A stretch of DNA of 64,000 nt, taken from assembly GCA_020630435.1 (NCBI GenBank), contig JAHDBJ010000006.1, positions 62,001 through 126,000 of the forward strand, given 5' to 3'. This stretch comes from Saprospiraceae bacterium. GTDB taxonomy: Bacteria; Bacteroidota; Bacteroidia; Chitinophagales; Saprospiraceae. This document shows, piece after piece, positions 1 to 8,264 of this stretch (the stretch's first letter is position 1; the number at the start of each line of letters is the position of its first letter). The notes under the pieces are model-generated. The model made no database searches. It saw only the letters and a list, made by a program, of their open reading frames with translations, and was not told where the DNA came from. The translations under genes were made by a program, and so were the position numbers.

Positions 1-291
1 TCCTGTATCTTCTAAAAAATCGTAATGTTTTTGTATAAAATGCGGCTCCATGTAGCCGTCTCTATTTCTATTTTGATCGTAATAGCCGTATTTCCATAAA
101 ATACCGACTCCAACTACCCCCTGCTTTAATTCGTATGCACTCCTCATATGCGACCCCGCTAAATACCCAAGACCTCCTGAATAGATTTTAAGGGCTTGAT
201 CAATTCCAAACTCCATACAGAAATAGGCAGCTTTAGTAGCGTACTTCTTATTTATTGTATAAGGATGCTTAAAATTTTTAAAATTTGTCAT
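1..291 (-). CDS. glgP: alpha-glucan (glycogen) phosphorylase, N-terminal fragment cut by the window edge
   Basis: Only the first 97 codons lie in the window; the gene runs off the left edge. Translation from the ATG at 289-291 gives a GT35 phosphorylase N-terminus, including FCMEFGIDQALKIYSGGLG followed by GVVGVGILWKYGYYDQ, which is typical of the short alpha-glucan phosphorylases. These enzymes release glucose-1-phosphate from storage glucan in the cytoplasm. The PLP lysine and catalytic part are outside the window, so activity cannot be judged. An inverted repeat lies about 57-83 bases upstream of the start and could be its control region. Family assignment is strong and the exact substrate is inferred. 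Confidence 0.85.
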   Translation of the reverse strand, partial: MTNFKNFKHPYTINKKYATKAAYFCMEFGIDQALKIYSGGLGYLAGSHMRSAYELKQGVVGVGILWKYGYYDQNRNRDGYMEPHFIQKHYDFLEDTG

Positions 292-347
292 TGTAATTTT
301 TGTTTATTTACAAATGGAATACCCTATAAAAGGGCATTAGTTTCACT

Positions 348-374
348 TAGAAAGTGTAAATATAACACTTTCTA
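348..374. promoter_or_regulatory. perfect inverted repeat upstream of glgP
   Basis: Two 10-base arms (TAGAAAGTGT and ACACTTTCTA) flank a 7-base A/T loop. It sits between the convergent end of the minus TfoX-like gene and the glgP start, about 57 bases upstream of that start. Read on the minus strand the loop holds TATATTTA, close to the Bacteroidota -7 box TAnnTTTG, so the repeat may be an operator over a promoter. It could also be a terminator for the gene at 540-878, but neither strand has a clear T-tract next to it. Confidence 0.35.
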
Positions 375-539
375 GATAATAAAACACCTTCTCCGAATGT
401 GTAAAAGTGATTTTTTATATTTTAAAACTTGACTTCATGGCATATAAATTACTGTAAAACAGTATATTATAGATAAAATCTAAATGTTTGTAACTTTTAA
501 GAAATCGTTCTCTTTTTTTTATAAAAAATCAAATTTGAA

Positions 540-878
540 TTATTTTTTTCCAGTAGCTTTTCTTTGGGCGTGTTCAATTCCTAGTTCAATCCAGCGATTT
601 AAATCCTCTTCTAAATCATATCCATCAGATGAAATATAGAAGAACTCTTTCATGGGCTTGCCTGTGAAGTTCATCGGTTCGACATATTCCATCTTAGAAA
701 TAGCTTCACATTTTTCTGCTACAACTCTTACGGTTAATTTATCACGTAAAACACCAATACTCATTTTACCTTCATATAAAAAAGCAATACCTCCAAACAT
801 TTTCTTTTCTGCTACTACTATTTTTTTTTCTGCTAGTGCAGTTCGAATGCGTTCCGCAGTATATTTGTCGTAAGGCAT
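540..878 (-). CDS. TfoX/Sxy N-terminal domain protein
   Basis: A 112-residue cytoplasmic protein matching a stand-alone TfoX N-terminal domain. The diagnostic stretch is KKMFGGIAFLYEGKMSIGV, and the protein also ends in the basic tail ATGKK common to these small proteins. In gamma-proteobacteria full-length TfoX/Sxy activates competence genes together with CRP; in Bacteroidota the single-domain form is common and its role is not established, so no competence function is claimed. The ATG at 876-878 is the only sensible start. It lies 4 bases downstream of the M20 hydrolase stop and is probably cotranscribed with it. Confidence 0.8.
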   Translation of the reverse strand: MPYDKYTAERIRTALAEKKIVVAEKKMFGGIAFLYEGKMSIGVLRDKLTVRVVAEKCEAISKMEYVEPMNFTGKPMKEFFYISSDGYDLEEDLNRWIELGIEHAQRKATGKK

Positions 879-882
879 ATTT

Positions 883-2118
883 TTATAAATTAAATGATGA
901 AGAAAGTGTTTTTAAAGTTTGAGCTAGAACCCTTACCCCTTTATCAATTTGTCTAGGAGAACTGTATTCATCAGGGCGATGACTAATACCATCTTTGCTA
1001 GGAATAAAAATCATAGTCGTCGGAAAACGTTGTGCCATGAATAAAGAATCATGATAGGCACGACTTATCATAACTTTGCTAGAATAGTTTAAATTTTCAC
1101 AAATATTTTGAATTGTTTCAACCAAATTTGAATCACAAATAGCAGGAGGATCACAATTAAGTAACTCCATTGAATGTTCAACATTTCGTTTACCCGTAAT
1201 ATATCGAATCTGATCTTGTAGGCTTGTCAAGGCTTTATCTCTAGTTTCAATTTGTGTATCTCGCAAATCGATTTCCATATAAGCTGCCTTAGGGATACTA
1301 TTGACTGCGGCAGGTTGAATTTCCAAAATACCCGTAGTAGCTACTGTGTCAGGACTAGCAGAAGAACGAGCAATTTGTTCTACTGCTAAGGCAATCTCTG
1401 CTGCTGCACAACCCGCATCTTTACGATCAGGCATGAGCACACAACCAGCGTGTCCACCTTCTCCTTTGAGTTTTACTTTTAAGGTACTAGGAGCAGCAAT
1501 TTTACTAACGATGCCGATATCCAATTCTTCTTTTTCCAAAATAGGCCCTTGCTCAATATGAAGCTCTATAAAGGCATGATAATAGTTATCAGGCAATAAT
1601 ACAGAATCAAGTGCCCCTGTAAATCCAGCAGCTTTACGAACTTCATTAAGGTATTGTCCTTGAGGGTCACTCAATGTTCTAGCGGAAGCAGGACTTAGTT
1701 GTCCACTCAACACACGACTTCCTAAACAGCCTATCCCAAAACGAGTAGGTTCTTCCGCCGTAAACATCAAGACCTCAATGGAGCGTTTAGGTTGGAAACC
1801 TTCTTGCTGGAGTTGATCTATAGCAGCTAATCCACCAAAAACTCCAACTGTTCCATCATACTTTCCAGAATGTGGTATAGCATCGATATGGGAGCCTGTT
1901 CCAATAGCAGCCAAATCTGGTTGCTGACCTTTCCAACGTGCAAAGGTGTTTCCAATAGCATCGACTTTGACTTCTAGTCCTAAATCTCGAGATAGTTCTA
2001 AAAAATAAGCTCTTGCGGCTAAATCTTCTTTAGTATATAAAATCCTAGTAACTCCAATATCAGAAGGGCAGGATGAAAATGTCGCAAGTTTCTCTAAGGC
2101 ATTATGTATATTCTCCAT
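883..2118 (-). CDS. M20-family Zn-dependent hydrolase (allantoate / N-carbamoyl-amino-acid amidohydrolase type)
   Basis: A 411-residue enzyme of the AllC/HyuC branch of peptidase family M20. The metal-site sequences are visible in order: GTGSHIDAIPHSGKYDG (His and bridging Asp), FTAEEPTRFG (Glu pair), ELHIEQGPILE, and a C-terminal AYHDSLFMA carrying the last His. A dimerisation domain with GEGGHAG lies between them. Such enzymes hydrolyse N-carbamoyl or ureido groups in purine or pyrimidine breakdown. No other allantoin or hydantoin genes are nearby, so the substrate is open. Length is normal and no key residue is missing. It lies 4 bases upstream of the TfoX-like gene and is likely the first gene of that pair. 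Confidence 0.85.
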   Translation of the reverse strand: MENIHNALEKLATFSSCPSDIGVTRILYTKEDLAARAYFLELSRDLGLEVKVDAIGNTFARWKGQQPDLAAIGTGSHIDAIPHSGKYDGTVGVFGGLAAIDQLQQEGFQPKRSIEVLMFTAEEPTRFGIGCLGSRVLSGQLSPASARTLSDPQGQYLNEVRKAAGFTGALDSVLLPDNYYHAFIELHIEQGPILEKEELDIGIVSKIAAPSTLKVKLKGEGGHAGCVLMPDRKDAGCAAAEIALAVEQIARSSASPDTVATTGILEIQPAAVNSIPKAAYMEIDLRDTQIETRDKALTSLQDQIRYITGKRNVEHSMELLNCDPPAICDSNLVETIQNICENLNYSSKVMISRAYHDSLFMAQRFPTTMIFIPSKDGISHRPDEYSSPRQIDKGVRVLAQTLKTLSSSFNL

Positions 2119-2219
2119 TAAAATTTAATATTATTTCACTTATGAATGAATGGAGTTTGTGATTGTTCTTACAAAGTTATATTGAAATTATAAGAAACTG
2201 TTTCTAAAGCACAAAAAAA

Positions 2220-3233
2220 TTAGACCTCGTATAACGACATTGCTGTTTTTAATTTCTTTTTAATGCGATTTCTAAGCAATCTGGGTTTTAACACCTCAAC
2301 AGATTCTCCAAAACCTAAGATTAATCGTTCTAATTCATAATTAAGATGCAGACGGATACCAATTTTTATACTTCTATCCTCATATTGTTCCAAGAGTATT
2401 TGACTTGAATGTATCGGCTTCGTTAAAATATAAGGAGCATTATATCGATTGAATTTGAGTTCTATATCTTGGACGTGTTTACTTTCTAGTACGGTGACAC
2501 CATAGGTGTTTTTATAATAATCGTCAGCATCAAAATCAATGCTAGGATGAGGAGCAGAAAGATTTATATCTAAACGTTGAATTCGGTCTAAGGCAAGTGT
2601 CAATATCTTTGCGTGTTCCTCCTTTTTACCGACTACAAACCAACGATTATTAAATTCTTTTAAAATAAATGCTTGGAAATTAAAGGTCGAAGCAGCCCGA
2701 GCAGAAAAGGATTGATAGGTGATTTTTAGAATAATTTTTTTTAAAATCGATTGATAGATCACATCTAAATAATTTAATCCTTTAAGATGTTCGTTTTTAT
2801 CTAAATGAATAATAGGAGGTTGATCTGTTTTTTCGGTATGGATTTTATCTTCTAAACGATGTATAATGCCTCCTAATTCCGCAAACAATGAAAAATCTTT
2901 AAACTGTTTGAGCATTTCGACCGCCTCAGAAAGCACATTCATATCGGTTTCATTAAGGGGAATATCCGTTATGGTAAAATGCTCATTTTCATATTTATAA
3001 TATTTCTTATCATAAACAATAATTGGGGCATTATACCCCAATTTATCACTACGCATCATTTGTATGTCTAGTTGCACAGTACGCTTACTTACATTGATTG
3101 TTCTGCCCTCGTATTCGTACAAAGCATCAGAACAAGCATCAATTAAATCGTTGAGCGTCCACTTTCGATAACGATTTTGTAAACATTTATCTATCGTTCG
3201 GTATCGTATTAATGCGTTTTTATTTTGAGCCAT
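2220..3233 (-). CDS. WYL-domain transcriptional regulator
   Basis: A 337-residue protein with an N-terminal winged-helix region (about 1-75, including TVQLDIQMMRSDKLGYNAPI) and a central/C-terminal WYL fold. The WYL region contains ITYQSFSARAASTFNFQAF, FNNRWFVVGKK and LALDRIQRL, the usual core of this ligand-binding domain, followed by the WCX-like tail. WYL proteins are DNA-binding regulators, often responding to nucleotides or DNA damage and common near defence genes. No defence genes are seen here and the target is unknown. It is transcribed alone, behind the hairpin at 3248-3298, with an ATG at 3231-3233. Confidence 0.85.
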   Translation of the reverse strand: MAQNKNALIRYRTIDKCLQNRYRKWTLNDLIDACSDALYEYEGRTINVSKRTVQLDIQMMRSDKLGYNAPIIVYDKKYYKYENEHFTITDIPLNETDMNVLSEAVEMLKQFKDFSLFAELGGIIHRLEDKIHTEKTDQPPIIHLDKNEHLKGLNYLDVIYQSILKKIILKITYQSFSARAASTFNFQAFILKEFNNRWFVVGKKEEHAKILTLALDRIQRLDINLSAPHPSIDFDADDYYKNTYGVTVLESKHVQDIELKFNRYNAPYILTKPIHSSQILLEQYEDRSIKIGIRLHLNYELERLILGFGESVEVLKPRLLRNRIKKKLKTAMSLYEV

Positions 3234-3247
3234 TTTTTTGCTGTATA

Positions 3248-3298
3248 GTGAATAGTAATTGAAGGCTTTTAAAATGCCAAGTCCAATATACTATTCAC
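3248..3298 (-). terminator. hairpin downstream of the secreted esterase gene
   Basis: Ten-base arms (GTGAATAGTA at 3248-3257, TACTATTCAC at 3289-3298) enclose a 31-base loop that holds a smaller partial hairpin. On the minus strand it follows the stop at 3316, and the AAAAAAATGG near the next gene start is read after it. The long loop and absent T-tract make it a weaker terminator call than the others here. Confidence 0.4.
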
Positions 3299-3315
3299 CT
3301 TGCAGAAGATAGAAA

Positions 3316-4368
3316 TTACTTCTGATGTTTTTTGAAAAAATCCCAAAAGACTTTTGCTGCTTTTATGCCATTACTACCTGGTTGTCCATAAGGCCAAATA
3401 TGGTCGAGCCCTTTCATTACGCCAAATCGGAAAAATTGATCGCCACCATCTAGGGCATTGTCATAAACTACTCCAAAAAACTTAGGGGTATCTTTTGAAT
3501 TAGTATGTGTACCATCTAAATTTAGCATATTTACACAAGTACCCAATCTATTCGTAAGAAAGGTATTCCCTACAAAATCTATTTCATTGGTAGGGAAGGG
3601 TTGACCACCATTATGTACCATCAAACGATGATCGACTTCCCCAATCATTAAGAAGACAGGGATAGGATCTTTAGCGTACAATGTATCTCTTATATATCCT
3701 TGAGGACCGCCAACTTGAATAGGTTTCACTGCGGGGTTCTTAGGAACTGGCTTAACAGGAGGCGTAATTAATGGTTTTTTAAAATATGGGAAAGAATCTC
3801 GTACCAATGAACCAACTGTCCCTGTAGCAGCGAAACGGTGCGATAATTCAGGCACTATTTTGGACAAGGTCAAGCCACAGCCATTAGAAAAGCCTGAAGC
3901 GTACACTCTATTTTCTTTTACAGCATAGTTGGTAATCATATAGTCTAGCATTAAGTCAACAAATTTTACATCGCTATGTGCTGCTTGATTAGAACACAGT
4001 TGTCGTAATTTACTATTGGTCATCCAAAAGTTTTTGGTTTCTTGGATGCCATCTTTAATAATACAGGTCTTATAGGCTGTAGGATAAACTGATAAGAAGC
4101 CTTTTTGATTACCTAACTCTTTCCAACCAGAGATTCTATACATTCTTTTACCAGTTCCACCGCCTCCATGAAACATGAAGACTAATGGCACTTTTTCTTG
4201 TGGGTTGTAAGTGTTAGGAGTGTGAATAATGAATTGACGTTCTAATCCGTCAACCTCCATAATGACCTCCGTCGCTTGACCAACGGTATTGGTGCTAATG
4301 ATTTTTTGGGCGTAACTAAATTGGGATACAAATACTAGGGATAAGATGAAAACAAATGACTTTTTCAT
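3316..4368 (-). CDS. secreted alpha/beta-hydrolase esterase (PHB-depolymerase / feruloyl-esterase-like)
   Basis: A 350-residue protein with a Sec signal peptide (MKKSFVFILSLVFVSQFSYAQ). The hydrolase core shows the oxyanion-side FMFHGGGGTGKRMY, the nucleophile elbow ASGFSNGCG (GxSxG), an acid in GEVDHRL and the histidine in KGLDHIWPYG, so the Ser-Asp-His triad is complete. This is the arrangement of the LpqC/poly-hydroxyalkanoate depolymerase and acetyl-xylan or feruloyl esterase group. There is no T9SS sorting domain or carbohydrate-binding module, so it is probably periplasmic. A proline-rich insert (KKPLITPPVKPVPKNPAVKP) lies mid-protein. Substrate cannot be set from the sequence. Confidence 0.75.
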   Translation of the reverse strand: MKKSFVFILSLVFVSQFSYAQKIISTNTVGQATEVIMEVDGLERQFIIHTPNTYNPQEKVPLVFMFHGGGGTGKRMYRISGWKELGNQKGFLSVYPTAYKTCIIKDGIQETKNFWMTNSKLRQLCSNQAAHSDVKFVDLMLDYMITNYAVKENRVYASGFSNGCGLTLSKIVPELSHRFAATGTVGSLVRDSFPYFKKPLITPPVKPVPKNPAVKPIQVGGPQGYIRDTLYAKDPIPVFLMIGEVDHRLMVHNGGQPFPTNEIDFVGNTFLTNRLGTCVNMLNLDGTHTNSKDTPKFFGVVYDNALDGGDQFFRFGVMKGLDHIWPYGQPGSNGIKAAKVFWDFFKKHQK

Positions 4369-4505
4369 TTCAAATGGTTTTTATGAATTAATAAAGAATT
4401 GATAAAAGGGTTGTAATATGTGTATTTGTTTTCTCTGACTCTATAGATTGGAAAAGGTTTAATTATACTCAAAAAAAATTTTTTTTCCAAGTATTTTGAA
4501 GGATA

Positions 4506-5255
4506 TTGAGCCACAAAACAAATCAAGTGACATTTGGAAAATTATACCTCATCCCTGTTCCTTTAGGAAATGATAGTCTACATACTATCCCTGAATATGC
4601 TATTCAAATTGCCCATCGTTTAGATATTTTTATTGTAGAAAAAGTACGGACAGCACGACGATTTTTGAGCGCTTCTAAGACGCCTATTGTGATTGATACG
4701 ATGCAATTTTTTGAACTCAATAAAAGAACAGCACCCGAAGAAATAAAACATTTTTTAAAACCCTGCCAAGAAGGGAAAGATGTAGGTTTGATGACTGAAG
4801 CAGGTTGCCCAGGGGTTGCTGATCCAGGCGCATTGGTGGTACAAAAAGCGCATCAATTGGGCATTGAAGTCATCCCATTAGTAGGTCCTTCTTCGATTCT
4901 TTTAGCAGTGATGGCGTCAGGGATGAATGGACAACAGTTTACCTTTAATGGTTATTTACCTATCAAAACACCAGAACGAATAAAGGCTTTAAAACGACTA
5001 GAACAATTGGCGCTCAAACATAATCAAACCCAGGTTTTTATCGAAACACCCTACAGAAATAATGCCCTATTTCAAGATATATTAAAACATCTTTCCGCCA
5101 GTACCTTACTAGGAGTTGCTTGTGATTTAACCTTAGAAAGTCAATACATTAAAACGGCTAGTGTAGAACAATGGAAACAGTTGAAAACGCCAGATTTACA
5201 TAAAAGACCTGTGGTTTTTTTACTTTATAAATCTGCTTTTAACAAGCGTCGGTGA
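4506..5255 (+). CDS. RsmI-like SAM-dependent methyltransferase (tetrapyrrole methylase fold)
   Basis: A 249-residue protein with the tetrapyrrole-methylase fold used by RsmI, which 2'-O-methylates C1402 of 16S rRNA. Signature stretches are LYLIPVPLGND near the N-terminus, GLMTEAGCPGVADPGALVV, and VPLVGPSS-like VIPLVGPSSILLA. Bacteroidota often carry a short RsmI paralogue of this size beside a full-length RsmI, so the exact rRNA target is uncertain. The first usable start is TTG at 4506, with no in-frame ATG before the conserved region; AAGGA stands just upstream. Its last 31 bases overlap the 3' end of the convergent permease gene. Confidence 0.75.
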   Translation: MSHKTNQVTFGKLYLIPVPLGNDSLHTIPEYAIQIAHRLDIFIVEKVRTARRFLSASKTPIVIDTMQFFELNKRTAPEEIKHFLKPCQEGKDVGLMTEAGCPGVADPGALVVQKAHQLGIEVIPLVGPSSILLAVMASGMNGQQFTFNGYLPIKTPERIKALKRLEQLALKHNQTQVFIETPYRNNALFQDILKHLSASTLLGVACDLTLESQYIKTASVEQWKQLKTPDLHKRPVVFLLYKSAFNKRR

Positions 5256-6031
5256 GCTAGAAATAGAAAAACAAAGATTGAGATTAAAGCAACTGTAAAG
5301 GCTTCCCAAGTGTTGAGAAAAAGACTAAATTCCTGCCCTTTGAATTCATTAGGGATTTGCATTGGAAAAGGGATAGGGGTAAGATCTTCAATAGCATTCA
5401 TAGGGTAGAAATTGCGACTATTCCCTAAGGTGAATTTACTATGCAACCACCATCGTAAGATCGGTTCTAAAAACATGATGTACATAAAATAAAAAATAAT
5501 CGCTAAACCTGTTCGTCGAAAAAGGATTGCCAATAATAAACCGAAGGACATATATCCCCAACACATCACAAAATAACGTGGTAGATAGTCTACATTTTCT
5601 AAAACTTTCGACATATAAACAGTATCGGTATTGAGCCAACCAATGACTAATACATTAAGCACATAATAGGCAGTCGTAATAGAAGAGACAGACCAAACCA
5701 ACATGAGTTTACTGATAAATACCTCATTGCGTGTCCAGCCATTGATGACGCTTTGACGAAGGGTTTTGTAGGAAAACTCATTGCCCACGACTAAAATAAT
5801 GAAGATGCCCAAAAAGAAAAAGACCAACCAGCTTCCACAATAACCCAAGTATTTCCAAATATTAGGAAACATATAAAACATATCCACAGAACCAAATTCC
5901 CTAGGAAACTGGATATTTTTACCCGATAAAAAGAGTAGTGGGAGCAAAATAAAATAGCATAGAAATAACAGACGGAAGGTTACATTCGCCATTATTTTTT
6001 GCCATTCTATCTTTAGCAGTTTGAAGTTCAT
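5225..6031 (-). CDS. ABC-2 type transporter permease
   Basis: A 268-residue integral membrane protein with six hydrophobic segments, starting with FRLLFLCYFILLPLLFL and ending with AFTVALISIFVFLFLAHRR. The segment FFLGIFIILVVGNEFSYKTLRQSVINGWTR is the hallmark of ABC-2 permeases of the YhgE/NatB-like type; here GNEFSYKTLRQ is the clearest part. No ABC ATPase lies on either side, so its partner must be encoded elsewhere or this is a relocated half of a transporter. Substrate unknown. The 3' end overlaps the RsmI-like gene by 31 bases on the opposite strand. Confidence 0.8.
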   Translation of the reverse strand: MNFKLLKIEWQKIMANVTFRLLFLCYFILLPLLFLSGKNIQFPREFGSVDMFYMFPNIWKYLGYCGSWLVFFFLGIFIILVVGNEFSYKTLRQSVINGWTRNEVFISKLMLVWSVSSITTAYYVLNVLVIGWLNTDTVYMSKVLENVDYLPRYFVMCWGYMSFGLLLAILFRRTGLAIIFYFMYIMFLEPILRWWLHSKFTLGNSRNFYPMNAIEDLTPIPFPMQIPNEFKGQEFSLFLNTWEAFTVALISIFVFLFLAHRRLLKADL

Positions 6032-6129
6032 TTATTGAAAACGGTTTGGGTATCATTGGGAATAATCAGCGCCCAAAAGTAATTAAAATAGGGCATAAGT
6101 AACCCAACTGAGAAGGATTTAAAATAAAA

Positions 6130-6162
6130 AACTTCCTTGATAAGTATTTTATCAAGGAAGTT
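6130..6162 (-). terminator. Rho-independent terminator of the zinc metallopeptidase gene
   Basis: Fourteen-base arms (AACTTCCTTGATAA at 6130-6143, TTATCAAGGAAGTT at 6149-6162) with a 5-base loop. On the minus strand it comes 25 bases after the stop at 6187 and is followed by a T-rich run. Confidence 0.85.
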
Positions 6163-6186
6163 CCTACCTGTGAAAATAATATTTTA

Positions 6187-6882
6187 TTATCTATCGCTAC
6201 CCATGTATTTCATTACAAGGAATAACAACATTACTAATGCAGATAAAGCGGCCGAAACATAAGTATATGCTGCCCATTTCAAGGCATCTTTTGCTCCATC
6301 GTATTTTGAACCCGTAGCAATATTACTATTTTCTAACCAAGCTAAACCACGATTCGTAGCGTCAAACTCAACAGGTAGCGTAATAAAACTAAATGCTGCA
6401 GTAACCGCAAAAACAGCGATAGCCGCTAGCATTAGGCTAGGCACAGAGTTTGCCATATAGAAAGCACCCAATAAAACCCATTGCTGAATCATAGAAGAAA
6501 ATTGGACAACAGGCACGATAGTCGAACGGAGTTGTAGCCAAGCATAAGATTCAGCGTGTTGTACAGCATGACCACATTCATGTGCTGCAACAGCCGCAGC
6601 AGCTACATTTCGTCCATTATAAACCTGAGGACTTAGGCTCACCACTTTCTTCCCTGGATGATAATGGTCGGTTAAGAACCCTTGCCCTTGTACTATCTGT
6701 ACATCATAGATGCCATAATCGTCTAGCATCTTCTTAGCGATTTCAGCACCAGATAATTGTAGTGGGTCTTGGCTGTATTTTGCAAATTTTGATTTTAGCT
6801 GACCACTCAAGTACATTCCTATCAAAGAGAAGATACCTGGAATGATCCACATAATAATATAAAAGTCTAATGATCCACCCAT
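6187..6882 (-). CDS. YugP-type membrane zinc metallopeptidase
   Basis: A 231-residue protein with hydrophobic segments at the N-terminus (about 8-25), the middle (about 120-165) and the C-terminus (about 205-225). The zincin motif is AAHECGHAVQ, with a downstream EFDATNRGL region typical of family DUF/Peptidase_membr_YugP. The family is universal in Bacteroidota and its substrate is unknown; a role in membrane protein quality control is only an inference. It is monocistronic with its own terminator at 6130-6162. The start ATG at 6880-6882 gives the usual family length. Confidence 0.85.
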   Translation of the reverse strand: MGGSLDFYIIMWIIPGIFSLIGMYLSGQLKSKFAKYSQDPLQLSGAEIAKKMLDDYGIYDVQIVQGQGFLTDHYHPGKKVVSLSPQVYNGRNVAAAAVAAHECGHAVQHAESYAWLQLRSTIVPVVQFSSMIQQWVLLGAFYMANSVPSLMLAAIAVFAVTAAFSFITLPVEFDATNRGLAWLENSNIATGSKYDGAKDALKWAAYTYVSAALSALVMLLFLVMKYMGSDR

Positions 6883-7171
6883 GTTAAATTTGTTCTATTT
6901 TTATAAAAAATTGTTCTAATTTGATATGTAGCTATTTTGAATTAGATAATAATATCAATATTTTTTTCAAGACAAAAAGAACAAAATATTATAAATACTA
7001 TTAAAAATTAAAATAACAACACAATATAAGTATTTACACAAAAACTCAACCTCAAAACCATAAACTTAAATATTTACCCTTACTTACTTTGTGTATTCAT
7101 TTGCTATGACGTATTTTCGTCAAATAAGACACATTGAAAAGCAAAAGGTTCAAACGAAGGTCAAAAAATAT

Positions 7172-7900
7172 ATGCGGACGATAGAAATCACTACCACTCA
7201 AAATGTAACGATAGAATACCAGTTGGCAGAGCTGAAAGATCGGATTTTTGCCTACCTGATCGACTGGATGGTCATTTCAGGCGGGATGATGATTATTGCG
7301 CTGTTTTTTGAAGCTGCTTTGAAATATAATATTTATAGTGGTGGAGGGATACTGCTCAATATCGTAGCCTTTTTGCTGTATCATTTTATGCTAGAGGTTT
7401 CTATGGATGGCCAATCCTTGGGTAAAAAAGCTATGGGCTTGAAGGTGGTCAAACTCAATGGGCAAGAAGCGAGTGTGAGCGATTATTTACTGCGGACGGT
7501 TTTTCATCTCCTAGATACGATCTTCTCAATGGGAACAGTAGGGGCGATATTGATTTCTTCTTCGAATAAAAACCAACGGATGGGTGATATTACGGCGAAT
7601 ACAGCTGTGATCAAGGTACGGTTTGACTTGCAATTCCAACTCGACGATATTCTTAAAATCAACTCTATCGACAATTACGAGCCCACGTATCCCGAAGTGC
7701 GACAGTTCAATGAGCAAGATATGCTGCTGATAAAAAACATCATCGCTCGTTACCGTCAGTATCCAAACAAAGCCCACGAACAGATACTCGATGAACTCAT
7801 CAGTACCCTCCTCAAAAAAATGGACATCCTAGAGCGCCCTCAAAACAGAATCGAATTCCTTAAAACTTTGATCAAGGATTATATTGTCCTAACTCGTTAA
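7172..7900 (+). CDS. RDD-family membrane protein
   Basis: A 243-residue protein when started at the ATG at 7172, which I prefer to the upstream GTG at 7091 because conservation begins with RTIEITTTQNVTIEYQLAEL. The RDD domain is clear: LKDRIFAYLIDWMVI in helix one, GQSLGKKAMGLKVVKLNGQ between helices, and NQRMGDITANTAVI at its end. Three membrane helices fall at about 25-45, 60-80 and 105-130. The C-terminal 75 residues are soluble and charged. RDD proteins are of uncertain function, some implicated in Na+/H+ antiport. It is followed by the terminator at 7982-8006. Confidence 0.85.
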   Translation: MRTIEITTTQNVTIEYQLAELKDRIFAYLIDWMVISGGMMIIALFFEAALKYNIYSGGGILLNIVAFLLYHFMLEVSMDGQSLGKKAMGLKVVKLNGQEASVSDYLLRTVFHLLDTIFSMGTVGAILISSSNKNQRMGDITANTAVIKVRFDLQFQLDDILKINSIDNYEPTYPEVRQFNEQDMLLIKNIIARYRQYPNKAHEQILDELISTLLKKMDILERPQNRIEFLKTLIKDYIVLTR

Positions 7901-8264
7901 GTTTTGTCTTGTACTTTGTTAATTAGTTTACAAAATGTCCAAAACTAGGATCGAGTTTCTATTTTTCAGTTAACTCATTTTTGCTAAAAAAGGAGCTTTT
8001 TTAGCATTAGGATAAAAAAATATGATTTTTTTTATTTTTTATTTAAAACATAAATCTTAAAACAATTGTCACAAATTAAACTGTAGAAGCCTTTAAAAAA
8101 AGGCTATTTTTATTATTTACAAACTTAAATAATGGCACAAATAATTAAAAATATGTGACATGGCAAGTATAATACATATAAATAATGCTTCAATGTAAGG
8201 CATAGTTTTTGCTCTTTTGGAATCAACATACCATGATCTTCTTAAACATTTAAAACCACATACT
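7901..8264. other. 364-base intergenic region with two hairpins and a TGTCACAA motif
   Basis: No gene seen. From left to right it holds the terminator at 7982-8006, a TTGTCACAA motif at 8066-8074, a second hairpin at 8088-8105 (AGCCTTT/AAAGGCT followed by ATTTTT), and ATGTGACATG at 8153-8162. The TGTCACAA motif recurs upstream of several other genes in this window. Confidence 0.6.
7982..8006 (+). terminator. terminator of the RDD gene
   Basis: Eleven-base arms TGCTAAAAAAG and CTTTTTTAGCA with a 3-base loop, 81 bases past the RDD stop. The 3' arm itself carries the T-run. Confidence 0.65.
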
